Assembly (NCBI GenBank): GCA_030149025.1
Contig: JASBSH010000151.1
Span: forward strand, 1-11,430
Length of the DNA: 11,430 bases
Source: Actinomycetales bacterium
GTDB lineage: Bacteria; Actinomycetota; Actinomycetes; Actinomycetales; BWSM-131
Direction of reading: 5' to 3'
Below the pieces are notes generated by a model, which was given only the letters and a program-made list of their open reading frames with translations, was not told the DNA's origin and did no database searches. Within the stretch, counting starts at the first letter, position 1. Each line of letters opens with the position of its first letter. The position numbers were made by a program, and so were the translations under genes. Shown here in pieces: positions 1 through 6,935 of this stretch.

Positions 1-1
1 C

Positions 2-449
2 GGCGATGACGAGCAGCGACGTGTGGAGCGCGGAGACGCGAAGCGTAATGACCGGACCACCGCCGAGATGTTCTCGCCCGCCGTCCTCGAGCCGACGGTG
101 GACTTCCTCGCCAGCCTCGCGCGGGCCGGCGCGGCGCTCGAGTTCGCCATCGGTACCGGACGGGTTGTCGCATCCCGCTGACGTCCCGCGGCGTCGCGGT
201 GACCGGCATCGAGCTGTCCGAGCCGATGGTGGCCCAGCTGAGACGCAAGGTGGGGGAGGCGGCCCTACCGGTCGTCATCGGCGACATGGCGGCCACGAGA
301 GTTGACGGCCAGTTCTCCCTCGTGCACCTGGTCTGGAACAGCATCGCCAACCTGCCTACCCAGGACGAGCAAGTCGAGGCTTCCGCCATGCCGCCAGCCC
401 CTTCACCGCCGACAGCCAGAGCAACGTCTCGGTGTGGGGCATGCCCTAG
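2..449 (+). pseudogene. Decayed class I SAM-dependent methyltransferase (5' end outside window)
   Basis: Three reading frames must be joined to recover one protein. Frame 2 (2-172) ends in the SAM-binding loop, with E-F-A-I-G-T-G-R-V at about 140-166. Frame 1 then continues from about 175 (I-P-L-T-S-R-G-V, then G-I-E-L-S-E-P-M-V and V-I-G-D-M-A) to V-W-N-S-I-A-N-L and D-E-Q-V-E at 378. Frame 3 resumes at 381 (F-R-H-A-A) and runs into P-F-T-A-D-S-Q-S-N-V-S-V-W-G-M-P, stopping at TAG 447-449. Each switch fits loss of one base, near 172 and near 379. In intact relatives, as I recall the family, F-R-N-A-A is followed by a motif such as H-L-x-P-G-G and about 100 further residues before the C-terminal F-T-A-D-S-x-x-x-V-S-V-W. 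Those are absent, so an internal deletion lies near 395-400. The product cannot be a working methyltransferase. The family call is firm for this fold, but the substrate is unknown. Confidence 0.82.
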
Positions 450-485
450 CCCGAAGTTGCGTCTGGTGGAGAGCGGAGAGGGAAG

Positions 486-522
486 CGAGAAGGCCGCGAT
501 CCGATGGACCGCGGCCTTCTCG
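486..522 (-). terminator. Hairpin terminator downstream of qcrB
   Basis: A perfect 13-bp inverted repeat (486-498 with 510-522) encloses 11 bases, of which TCC/GGA can also pair around a GAT loop. It begins 19 bases beyond the qcrB stop codon. No clear T-run follows on the minus strand, which is common for GC-rich actinobacterial terminators. It can fold on either strand, so it may also stop readthrough from the decayed methyltransferase on the plus strand. Confidence 0.75.
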
Positions 523-541
523 CCGATGCGGAGCCGGCGGG

Positions 542-2203
542 TCAGCGCCCCGTGGTGACGACGGGACGCTCCTCGCCCTCGCCGGCCTCCAGCGCGTGCT
601 CGTGCTCGGCGTGGCTCGCAGCCAGCTCCGACGGGGTGAGCGGCTCGATGCGGTCCTCGTAGAACCACCTGGACAGCTTCTGCCTGATGCGGTCCTTCCG
701 CGCACCCGGCCGGGCGACACCGTTCTCGTCCACGTCCGGGGGAAGCTCGATCGGGCGCCGCGCGTCGTGCTGGACGAGCAGCCAGCGGTCGTACTCGTTG
801 AGGGGCTCGTGCACCTCGAAGTACTCGCCATCGGCGGTCCGCACGATCCTCCCGGTCTCACGGCCGTGGAGCGCCAGCTCACGGTCGTGACGCTGGAGGC
901 CGAGGCAGATCCGCTTCGTGATCCAGAATGCGATCGGCGGTCCGAGAATGGCGGTGAAGCGCAGCGTCCATGTGATGTCGTTGATCGAAAGACCCAGATG
1001 GGTAGCTAGCAGGTCGTTCGTCGCCGCGAGCGCGAGGACCGTGTAGAACACAATGGCCGCCACGCCAGCGGCCGTGCGGACCGGCACGTTACGCGGTCGG
1101 TCCAGAACGTGGTGCTCGCGTCTGTCACCGCTCGCCCAGGACTCCAGGAACGGCCAGGCGATGAGGATGCCGGTCATCAGCCCCGGCAGGATCAGGCCGG
1201 GGATCAGGATGTTGAAGGAGATCGTGAAGCCCGCGACGGTCCACTCCCAACCCGGCATCAGGCGCAGGGCCCCGTCGATGAAGAGGATGTACCAGTCCGG
1301 CTGGGTACCGGCAGAGATCGGGGAGGGGTCGTAGGGTCCGTAGTTCCAGACCGAGTTGATGCTCACGAAGCTGCCGAACAGCGCCATGATGCCGAACACC
1401 ACGAAGAAGAAGCCGCCGGCCTTCGCTGCGTACACGGGTAGGAGCGGGAAGCCCACGACGTTCTGATTCGTGCGACCTGGCCCCGGGTACTGGGTGTGCT
1501 TCTGCCAGAACACCAGGCCGAGGTGGGCGCCGACCAGGGCGAGGATCAACCCGGGGATCAGCAGCACGTGGACGATGTACAGCCGGGGGATGATGGACTC
1601 TCCCGGGAACTCGCCATCGAAGAGGAAGAACGAGAGGTAGGTACCCACCACCGGGATCGACTTGATGACCCCGTCGATGATCCGCAGGCCGTTGCCGGAC
1701 AGCAGGTCGTCGGGCAGGGAGTAGCCGGAGAAGCCGGCACCTAGGCCGAGCAGAGCCAGCACGGAGCCGATCATCCAGTTGAGCTCGCGAGGCTTGCGGA
1801 AGGCCCCGGTGAAGAACACCCGGAACATGTGCACCGTCATGGAAGCGATGAACAGCAGCGCCGCCCAGTGGTGTACCTGACGCATCAGCAGCCCCCCCCG
1901 GATGTCGAACGACAACCGGAGGGTGGAGGCGTAGGCCTCGGACATCGGCACGTTGTTGAGCGGGGCATAGGCCCCCTCGTACGTGGTCATTCCCATGCTC
2001 GGGACGAAGAACAGCGTCAGGAAGGTCCCGGACAGCAGCAGAACGATGAAGCTGTACAACGCAATCTCACCGAGCATGAACGACCAGTGGTCGGGAAAGA
2101 GCTTGCGGGACAATCCCCGAACCGCCTTTGAGGCACCAAGCCTCGTGTCCAGGAAGTCCGCCACACCGCCGGCCGCGGTGTTCGGCGTGGTGGTCTGGCT
2201 CAT
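542..2203 (-). CDS. qcrB: Cytochrome bc1 complex cytochrome b subunit
   Basis: This 553-residue protein is the diheme cytochrome b of the actinobacterial bcc-aa3 supercomplex. It oxidises menaquinol and passes electrons to the Rieske centre and across the membrane to the second quinone site. Haem-ligand histidine pairs are visible as H111 (or H112)/H125 and H212/H227. The second pair has 14 intervening residues, as in b6-type cytochromes. The quinol-site PEWY motif appears as P-D-W-Y (302-305). Multiple hydrophobic helices span about 43-67, 112-132, 142-160, 207-232, 260-282, 325-350, 378-395 and 410-428, followed by a long hydrophilic C-terminal tail (about 435-553) typical of actinobacteria. 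The ATG overlaps the qcrA stop codon as ATGA, so the two are probably translationally coupled. A GGGAG lies just upstream. Length and motifs look intact. Confidence 0.97.
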   Translation of the reverse strand: MSQTTTPNTAAGGVADFLDTRLGASKAVRGLSRKLFPDHWSFMLGEIALYSFIVLLLSGTFLTLFFVPSMGMTTYEGAYAPLNNVPMSEAYASTLRLSFDIRGGLLMRQVHHWAALLFIASMTVHMFRVFFTGAFRKPRELNWMIGSVLALLGLGAGFSGYSLPDDLLSGNGLRIIDGVIKSIPVVGTYLSFFLFDGEFPGESIIPRLYIVHVLLIPGLILALVGAHLGLVFWQKHTQYPGPGRTNQNVVGFPLLPVYAAKAGGFFFVVFGIMALFGSFVSINSVWNYGPYDPSPISAGTQPDWYILFIDGALRLMPGWEWTVAGFTISFNILIPGLILPGLMTGILIAWPFLESWASGDRREHHVLDRPRNVPVRTAAGVAAIVFYTVLALAATNDLLATHLGLSINDITWTLRFTAILGPPIAFWITKRICLGLQRHDRELALHGRETGRIVRTADGEYFEVHEPLNEYDRWLLVQHDARRPIELPPDVDENGVARPGARKDRIRQKLSRWFYEDRIEPLTPSELAASHAEHEHALEAGEGEERPVVTTGR

Positions 2204-3234
2204 CCGCGCTCCCAGAAACTTGGTCCCACGGGCTCCTTGAAGTCGCTCTGAGCGACCAGATAGCCCTCGTCGTCAATGGCGATCGGCAACTGCGGCAGCG
2301 CCCGCTTCGCCGGGCCGAAGATCACCTTGCAGTACTGCGTGGCGTCATAGGTGGACTGGTGGCACGGGCAGAGCAGGTGGTGCGTCTGCTGCTCGTACAG
2401 CGCCACGGGGCAGCCCACGTGCGTGCAGATCAGGGAGTAGGCGAAGATGCCGTCGACGTCCCAGCCCTCCCGCGCCGGGTCCTTCTCCTGGATCATGTTC
2501 GGATCCATTCGAATCACCAGGACGGCGGCCTTCGCCTTCTCCTCCAGCGGCCGCTCCGACTCGTTGAGACCCTGGGGGATCACGTGGAAGATCGATCCCC
2601 TCGTCACGTCGGCCGCCTTGATCGGCTTGCCATCGGGATCACGGGTCAAACGAACGCCCTTTGCCCACAAGGTCTTGGTCAACGAGTCCTTGGGAAGGGG
2701 GCCGAGGTCGCGCAGGAGCACGATGCCGGGCAAACCCACGAGGGCGAGTGCGCCGAGCAGGGTGTTGCGGACCAGCGGACGGCGTCCGATACCCGACTCT
2801 GCTGCTCCGGTCTCAAGGACCTCCAAAGCCTTCGTACGGTCCTCGTCGGTCCCACGCATGGGGTGACGCATCTCGGTCATCTCGTGGTCGGGCATCAAGG
2901 TCTTCGCCCAGTGGATGGCGCCCAGACCGATGCCGAGCAGCGCGAGGCCGAGACCAAGGCCGAGGGTCGTGTTCGAGAGCTTGATGCTGGCGAAGGTGTT
3001 CTCGGGCGTGAAGAGAAAGTACGCGACGATCGCAAAGATGGTGCCGAGGATCGAGATGCCGAACAGGGCAGCGACCTGTCGCTCGGCGTTCTTCGCCGCC
3101 TTCGGATCGGTGTCGGCGAGGCGGTACCGGTGCGGCGGAGGGCCCGGGTTCTCGAAGCGGTCCGGCAGGTTGCCGTCCTCGTCCCGTGTGACGAGCTCCG
3201 ACGAGGCCCCGCCCTGCTCTCTGGTGTCCATCAC
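2200..3234 (-). CDS. qcrA: Cytochrome bc1 complex Rieske iron-sulfur subunit
   Basis: This 344-residue Rieske protein carries electrons from menaquinol to the cytochrome c subunit. The [2Fe-2S] motifs are C-T-H-V-G-C (270-275) and C-P-C-H-Q-S (289-294). The expected ligands are C270, H272, C289 and H292, with a C275-C291 disulfide. Three membrane segments precede the domain, at about 55-75, 89-109 and 157-175, as in other actinobacterial QcrA proteins. A twin arginine (R151-R152) stands just before the third segment. In Streptomyces that segment is known to be inserted by the Tat pathway, so the same is likely here. The start is ambiguous: GTG at 3234 is followed directly by ATG at 3231, and neither has a well-spaced Shine-Dalgarno sequence. 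The gene lies 39 bases after qcrC and overlaps qcrB by 4 bases. Confidence 0.96.
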   Translation of the reverse strand: MMDTREQGGASSELVTRDEDGNLPDRFENPGPPPHRYRLADTDPKAAKNAERQVAALFGISILGTIFAIVAYFLFTPENTFASIKLSNTTLGLGLGLALLGIGLGAIHWAKTLMPDHEMTEMRHPMRGTDEDRTKALEVLETGAAESGIGRRPLVRNTLLGALALVGLPGIVLLRDLGPLPKDSLTKTLWAKGVRLTRDPDGKPIKAADVTRGSIFHVIPQGLNESERPLEEKAKAAVLVIRMDPNMIQEKDPAREGWDVDGIFAYSLICTHVGCPVALYEQQTHHLLCPCHQSTYDATQYCKVIFGPAKRALPQLPIAIDDEGYLVAQSDFKEPVGPSFWERG

Positions 3235-3273
3235 TTTCCGTTCTGCTGCGGTGTCAACTGGAGCGCTGGCCTT

Positions 3274-4062
3274 TCAGGAGGACTTGGCTGTGAGCCACAC
3301 GGCGGCTCCGATCAGGACCACAATCCCGAATGCCCAGGCGAACAACGCCTCGGAGACCGGGCCCAGCGAACCAAGGGAGAAGCCACCGGGGGACGGCTGC
3401 TCCTCAAGGTACTTCAGGTAGGAGATGACGTCCTGCTTGTCGGTGGGGGACAGGTTCGCATCGTTGAACACCGGCATGGACTGCGGGCCGGTCACCATGG
3501 CCTCGTACATCTGCTTCGGTGTGACGCCCTCCAGCGGTGGGGCGTACTTGCCCCTCGTCAGGGCGCCACCGGCACCGACCACGTTGTGGCACATGGCGCA
3601 GTTGACCCGGAACAGCTCGGCGCCCTTCGCGAGCGATTCGTCGTCGGTCTTCAGGTTCAGGTACTGGTCCTCTGGGATGGCCGGGCCGGGACCGAGGGAG
3701 GCCACGTACGCCGAGAGGTCGGCGACGTCCTGCTGCGTGAACTCGGTGGGCTTGCGGGGTGCCTGCGGCGCGGTGTTGGCCAGTGGCATCCGACCCGTGC
3801 TGACCTGGAAGTCCACCGCCGCGGCACCGACGCCGACCAGGGAGGGCGCAGCCCTCGTTCCGGTGGCCTGCGCACCATGGCAGCTCGCGCAGCTGGCGAC
3901 GAACAGATCCCGGCCCCGCTGGACGTCACCGGCGGCGGTCGTGCTCGCGTTTGCGAACGTGGGGGCGGCCACTGCATACGCCGCTCCGGTCACGACCAGT
4001 GCCATCAGCAGCAGCACCACGGTGGCCAACGGGCGACGCCTGCGGGCGGCGAGTCCCTTCAT
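3274..4062 (-). CDS. qcrC: Cytochrome bc1 complex diheme cytochrome c subunit
   Basis: This 262-residue membrane-anchored diheme cytochrome c replaces a soluble cytochrome c in actinobacteria, handing electrons directly to the aa3 oxidase. Two haem-binding motifs are present: C-A-S-C-H (58-62) and C-A-M-C-H (155-159). Likely distal methionines are M92 (R-M-P-L) and M196 (S-M-P-V). An N-terminal basic-hydrophobic segment (about 7-33) acts as signal or anchor, and a C-terminal helix (about 238-258) holds it to the membrane. I chose the ATG at 4062 because AAGGA sits 8 bases upstream and the hydrophobic N-terminus starts there. The frame stays open upstream to 4815, but that stretch is antisense-like arginine-rich reading through ctaE in another frame and is not real. 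The gene lies 83 bases downstream of ctaE and 39 bases upstream of qcrA. Confidence 0.96.
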   Translation of the reverse strand: MKGLAARRRRPLATVVLLLMALVVTGAAYAVAAPTFANASTTAAGDVQRGRDLFVASCASCHGAQATGTRAAPSLVGVGAAAVDFQVSTGRMPLANTAPQAPRKPTEFTQQDVADLSAYVASLGPGPAIPEDQYLNLKTDDESLAKGAELFRVNCAMCHNVVGAGGALTRGKYAPPLEGVTPKQMYEAMVTGPQSMPVFNDANLSPTDKQDVISYLKYLEEQPSPGGFSLGSLGPVSEALFAWAFGIVVLIGAAVWLTAKSS

Positions 4063-4145
4063 GGAAAAGGTCCTTCTCTCTCGTCGTCGCTCAGCGCCGC
4101 GAACGGCACTGAAGGTCGGTGCGTTGTCTTGTTGCGTGCTGTGCG

Positions 4146-4793
4146 CTACTGCAGGACGTAGATCACCAGGAACAGGCCGATCCATACCACGTCCACGAAG
4201 TGCCAGTAGTACGACGTCACGATCGCGCTGGTGGCCTCGTGGTGCCCGAAGCGCCTGACGGCAAACGCGCGGCCGATCACGAGCAGGAAGGTGATCAGTC
4301 CGCCGATCACGTGGAGGGCGTGGAACCCGGTGGTCAGGTAGAAGGCGGAGCCGTACGCGTTGGAGGAGATGGACACGCCCTCCGCGACGAGCTCTGCGTA
4401 CTCGAAGAACTGCCCCGCCACGAAGACCGAGCCCATGATGAACGACAGCAGATACCACTCCACCATGCCCCAGCGCCGGACATCGAGCAGTGCGCCCGTG
4501 CGCAGCGGCTGGAAGCGCTCCGCGGCGAAGACGCCCATCTGGGCCGTCACGGAGCTCAGCACCAGGATCGTGGTGTTCCCCGCGGCGAACGGGACGTTGA
4601 GCTTGGCCGTCTCCGTGGCCCAGAGCTCCGGTTGCACACCCCGGATCGTGAAGTACATCGCGAACAGTCCAGCGAAGAACATGAGCTCGCTGGCCAGCCA
4701 CACGATGGTGCCGACCGAAACCATGTTGGGTCGGTTGACCGTTACCGGGGCATGGGTTTCCTGAACCGCTGCTGTCGTCGCCACGCCGGTCAT
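4146..4793 (-). CDS. ctaE: Cytochrome c oxidase (aa3) subunit III
   Basis: This 215-residue haem-copper oxidase subunit III is a membrane component of the aa3 terminal oxidase. Five transmembrane helices are visible at about 27-50, 70-91, 110-131, 150-175 and 191-213, the short form used by actinobacteria. Recognisable segments are R-P-N-M-V-S-V-G-T at 21-29, S-E-L-M-F-F (35-40, with the conserved lipid-site glutamate), T-G-F-H-A-L-H-V (155-162) and Y-Y-W-H-F-V-D-V-V-W (195-204). The frame stays open upstream to 4934. I chose the ATG at 4793 because it gives the family's usual short hydrophilic N-terminus before R-P-N-M-V. No strong Shine-Dalgarno sequence precedes it. It is the first gene of the leftward ctaE-qcrC-qcrA-qcrB block. 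The other oxidase subunits are not in this window. Confidence 0.95.
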   Translation of the reverse strand: MTGVATTAAVQETHAPVTVNRPNMVSVGTIVWLASELMFFAGLFAMYFTIRGVQPELWATETAKLNVPFAAGNTTILVLSSVTAQMGVFAAERFQPLRTGALLDVRRWGMVEWYLLSFIMGSVFVAGQFFEYAELVAEGVSISSNAYGSAFYLTTGFHALHVIGGLITFLLVIGRAFAVRRFGHHEATSAIVTSYYWHFVDVVWIGLFLVIYVLQ

Positions 4794-4871
4794 TATGGCC
4801 GCATCTGCCTTCCATTGACAGGCGACCCCCGCATCATTCGGCGCGCCTTCGTACACCGGTAGGCTCCGGGC

Positions 4872-4895
4872 CGGGTGAACCCGCCGGGTCACCCG
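4872..4895. repeat. Palindromic element A in the ctaE/receiver divergent spacer
   Basis: Seven-base arms CGGGTGA (4872-4878) and TCACCCG (4889-4895) pair perfectly. Inside them CCC (4880-4882) can pair with GGG (4886-4888) around GCC, with A4879 bulged, giving a stem of about 10 bp. It lies about 80 bases upstream of the ctaE start and about 80 bases upstream of the receiver-gene start. It could be an operator for the divergent pair or an mRNA leader hairpin. No function is shown by sequence alone. Confidence 0.5.
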
Positions 4896-4902
4896 CGCCG
4901 AC

Positions 4903-4922
4903 CGGGTTCCCGCGGGAGCCCG
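4903..4922. repeat. Palindromic element B in the ctaE/receiver divergent spacer
   Basis: This 20-bp near-palindrome has a perfect 10-bp centre, TCCCGCGGGA (4908-4917), and flanking CGGG/CCCG arms, with one mismatched pair (T4907 against G4918). It begins 7 bases after element A. Together the two elements occupy much of the middle of the divergent spacer, where an operator would be expected. GC-rich DNA makes chance palindromes fairly common, so this is a candidate only. Confidence 0.42.
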
Positions 4923-4964
4923 TGGGTGCGGCAAGGGCAGACGTCACGAGCGACGAACCGGGGC

Positions 4965-4970
4965 GATAAC
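4965..4970 (+). promoter_or_regulatory. Possible -10 element for the receiver-domain gene
   Basis: GATAAC ends 5 bases before the ATG at 4976, and no convincing Shine-Dalgarno sequence lies between. This spacing would place transcription start at or next to the start codon, a leaderless arrangement that is common in actinobacteria. No good -35 hexamer is seen about 17 bases upstream. The assignment is tentative. Confidence 0.3.
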
Positions 4971-4975
4971 GGGCA

Positions 4976-5401
4976 ATGGAGATCACCACCGAGAGGGAGC
5001 CTCGGCTCCGTGTGCTGCTCTACAGCAGCAACGCCAACACCCGTGAAGCCGTACGCATGGCGGTCGGCCGGCGACCGGCACCGGACCTGCCACTGGTGGA
5101 GTGGGTGGAGTGCGCCACGCAGCCCGCCGTCATCTCCCGCGTCGACGCGGGCGGATTGGACGTCCTCATCCTGGACGGCGAGGCGGCTCCGTCGGGTGGC
5201 ATGGGGCTGTGCCGTCAGCTGAAGAACGAGATCTACCGGTGCCCGCCGGTCCTGGTGCTTACCGGGCGTCCCCAGGACGCGTGGCTGGCGGCGTGGTCCC
5301 AGGCGGACGCGGTCGTCCCGCACCCACTGGACCCGTTCGCGCTCGCCGAGGCGCTCGCGGCGCTCGCGCGCCGGCGCGTGACGACCACCCAGTCCCTCTG
5401 A
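4976..5401 (+). CDS. Degenerate receiver-domain (response-regulator-like) protein
   Basis: This 141-residue protein consists of one CheY-like receiver fold with no output domain. The pattern is beta1 V-L-L-Y-S-S-N (13-19), beta3 D-V-L-I-L-D-G-E (62-69), beta4 P-V-L-V-L-T-G-R (91-98) and beta5 D-A-V-V-P-H-P-L-D-P (111-120). D67 matches the phosphoacceptor position and T96 the switch threonine. The acidic pair that binds Mg2+ after beta1 is replaced by S17-S18-N19, and the conserved beta5 lysine by H116. Ordinary aspartyl phosphorylation is therefore doubtful, and it may act as a pseudo-receiver through protein contacts. It is divergent from ctaE, and its stop lies only 10 bases before trpD, so the two are probably cotranscribed. 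No partner kinase is visible. The ATG lacks a clear Shine-Dalgarno sequence. The function is unknown. Confidence 0.85.
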   Translation: MEITTEREPRLRVLLYSSNANTREAVRMAVGRRPAPDLPLVEWVECATQPAVISRVDAGGLDVLILDGEAAPSGGMGLCRQLKNEIYRCPPVLVLTGRPQDAWLAAWSQADAVVPHPLDPFALAEALAALARRRVTTTQSL

Positions 5402-5411
5402 GGGACTCCGC

Positions 5412-6455
5412 ATGTCGTCATCGGCTTCGCGGGGGCCCACCTTTCCCAGCCTGATCAGCCGGCTCATCGCCGGGGAGGACCTCAGCGCGACCGAGACCGC
5501 TTGGGCCATGGACACGGTCATGGGCGGTGACGCGAACGACATCCAGGTCGCGGGCTTTCTGGTCGCCCTGCGGTCCAAGGGGGAGACCGCCGATGAGCTG
5601 CTCGGGCTCGCCGACGCGATGCTCGGTCACGCGGTGAGGATCGAGGTGCCGGGCCCGCTCGTCGACATCGTCGGCACCGGCGGGGACAGGGCGAGCACCG
5701 TCAACATCTCGACGATGGCCTCGCTCGCCGTGGCCGGGGCGGGCATCCGGGTCGTCAAGCACGGCAACCGGGCCGCGTCGTCCAAGTGCGGTTCGGCAGA
5801 CGTGCTCGAAGCACTCGGCGTGCGGCTGGACCTGCCCCCTGAGCGGGTCCAGGAGCTCGCCGGTGAGATCGGCATCACATTCTGCTTCGCGCAGGTGTTC
5901 CACCCGGCGATGCGGTACGCCGCGATCCCGCGCCGTGAGCTCGGGGTGGCCACCGCCTTCAACTTCCTCGGGCCGCTCACCAACCCCGCGCAGCCGGACG
6001 CCAGCGCGATCGGCGTGGCGGACGCCCGGCTGGCGCCGCTCGTCGCAGGAGTGCTTGCGGCGCGCGGCACGTCGTCCCTGGTCTTCCGGGGCGGTGACGG
6101 CCTGGACGAGCTCACCACCACCGGCCCCTCCACGGTCTGGTGGGTCCGTGACGGTGAGGTGAAGGAGCTGGTCTTCGACCCGGTGGACATCGGGGTGCCT
6201 CGAGCGTCCATCGAGGACCTGCGTGGCGCCGATCCGCAGTTCAACGCCCGCGTGGCCCGTCACTTCCTGGCCGGAGAGCGGGGGCCGGTGCGCGACGCCG
6301 TCCTGCTCAACGCCGCGGCGGCGCTGGTCGCCGCCGGACGCCGCGCGGGTTCGCTCGAGGAGCAGATGGCGGCGGCGATGGAGGAGGCGGCGCGCTCGGT
6401 CGACTCCGGCGCGGCCGCTGACGTCCTGGACCGTTGGGTCAGGGCCACCGAGTAG
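5412..6455 (+). CDS. trpD: Anthranilate phosphoribosyltransferase
   Basis: This 347-residue enzyme transfers the phosphoribosyl group from PRPP to anthranilate, the second committed step of tryptophan synthesis, in the cytoplasm. Family motifs are intact: G-T-G-G-D (88-92, PRPP loop), N-I-S-T (98-101), K-H-G-N-R (116-120) followed by S-S-K-C-G-S-A-D (123-130), R-R-E-L-G-V-A-T-A-F-N-F-L-G-P-L-T-N-P (174-192), and the metal-binding D232-E233. The length is normal. A Shine-Dalgarno GAGGG overlaps the stop codon of the receiver gene just upstream, which suggests coupled translation. No other trp gene is near, so trpD stands apart from any trp operon, as in Mycobacterium. It converges on the membrane-protein gene at 6470 with only 14 bases between, and no terminator hairpin is seen there. 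Confidence 0.97.
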   Translation: MSSSASRGPTFPSLISRLIAGEDLSATETAWAMDTVMGGDANDIQVAGFLVALRSKGETADELLGLADAMLGHAVRIEVPGPLVDIVGTGGDRASTVNISTMASLAVAGAGIRVVKHGNRAASSKCGSADVLEALGVRLDLPPERVQELAGEIGITFCFAQVFHPAMRYAAIPRRELGVATAFNFLGPLTNPAQPDASAIGVADARLAPLVAGVLAARGTSSLVFRGGDGLDELTTTGPSTVWWVRDGEVKELVFDPVDIGVPRASIEDLRGADPQFNARVARHFLAGERGPVRDAVLLNAAAALVAAGRRAGSLEEQMAAAMEEAARSVDSGAAADVLDRWVRATE

Positions 6456-6469
6456 GACGCTCGCCGGTT

Positions 6470-6928
6470 TCAGGCCGTCGCCAGCAGCACGCCCTCGACC
6501 ACCAGAAGCAGGGTGAGGACGGCGATCACGGCGCGGAGGGCTGTCGCCGCTCGGCCCGCTGTGGCCACGCGCGAGCGCCGCGCTGCGTCCTGCCAGCGGG
6601 CAGCCGCACTGCGCAGCGCGGTCATGTGTCGGGCCTGCAGCACACCGATGATCGTGGCGACGACGAGCAGGACGGCGGTCACGAGGCCGGCGATCAGCGT
6701 CGCGTCCACCTGGTGCCCGGCGAGGAGCGCCCCCGCGGAGGAGAACGCGACGGCGAGACTGACCGCGGCCACCACCCCGTAGAGGCGGCCGAACCGCTGG
6801 AAGAAGGCGATCCGCTGACCCTCGGTCAGGGTCTGCCAGGCAGCGCGGTTGACCAGCGGGATCACGAGGACGCCGCCGACCCACACGGCACCGGCGAGGA
6901 CCAGCAGCGTGGCGAGGAGCTGCGTCAC
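6470..6928 (-). CDS. Four-helix integral membrane protein, function unknown
   Basis: This 152-residue protein has four predicted transmembrane segments at about 4-26, 48-70, 75-98 and 130-151, and a basic loop (about 100-127) between the third and fourth. The first helix carries V-W-V-G-G-V, followed by P-L-V-N and then R-F-G-R-L-Y-G (45-51). This loosely resembles small CopD-like or related four-helix membrane families, but I see no metal-binding residues that would support a copper role. The start is GTG at 6928 with no clear Shine-Dalgarno sequence. It begins 7 bases after the ferredoxin stop, so translation is probably coupled to that gene. A functional link to the ferredoxin is possible but unproven. 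Confidence 0.75.
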   Translation of the reverse strand: MTQLLATLLVLAGAVWVGGVLVIPLVNRAAWQTLTEGQRIAFFQRFGRLYGVVAAVSLAVAFSSAGALLAGHQVDATLIAGLVTAVLLVVATIIGVLQARHMTALRSAAARWQDAARRSRVATAGRAATALRAVIAVLTLLLVVEGVLLATA

Positions 6929-6935
6929 GGGTGGC

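Noticed and set aside
302..1009. A 235-codon plus-strand frame bridging the pseudogene and the qcrB end
   Set aside because: It is antisense to the qcrB C-terminal region and crosses the terminator hairpin, with no domain or ribosome site.
2128..4161. A 677-codon open frame on the plus strand across qcrA and qcrC
   Set aside because: It is fully antisense to two genes with clear Rieske and haem c motifs, is rich in Arg/Gly/His, and has no recognisable domain. Long antisense frames are expected in high-GC DNA.
4063..4815. Upstream extension of the qcrC frame through ctaE
   Set aside because: ctaE is clearly coding in another frame here, and qcrC has a signal-like N-terminus and a Shine-Dalgarno sequence at 4062.
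5418..6884. A 488-codon minus-strand open frame across trpD
   Set aside because: It is antisense to intact trpD and runs out of frame through the membrane-protein gene. Its composition is arginine-rich with no motif.
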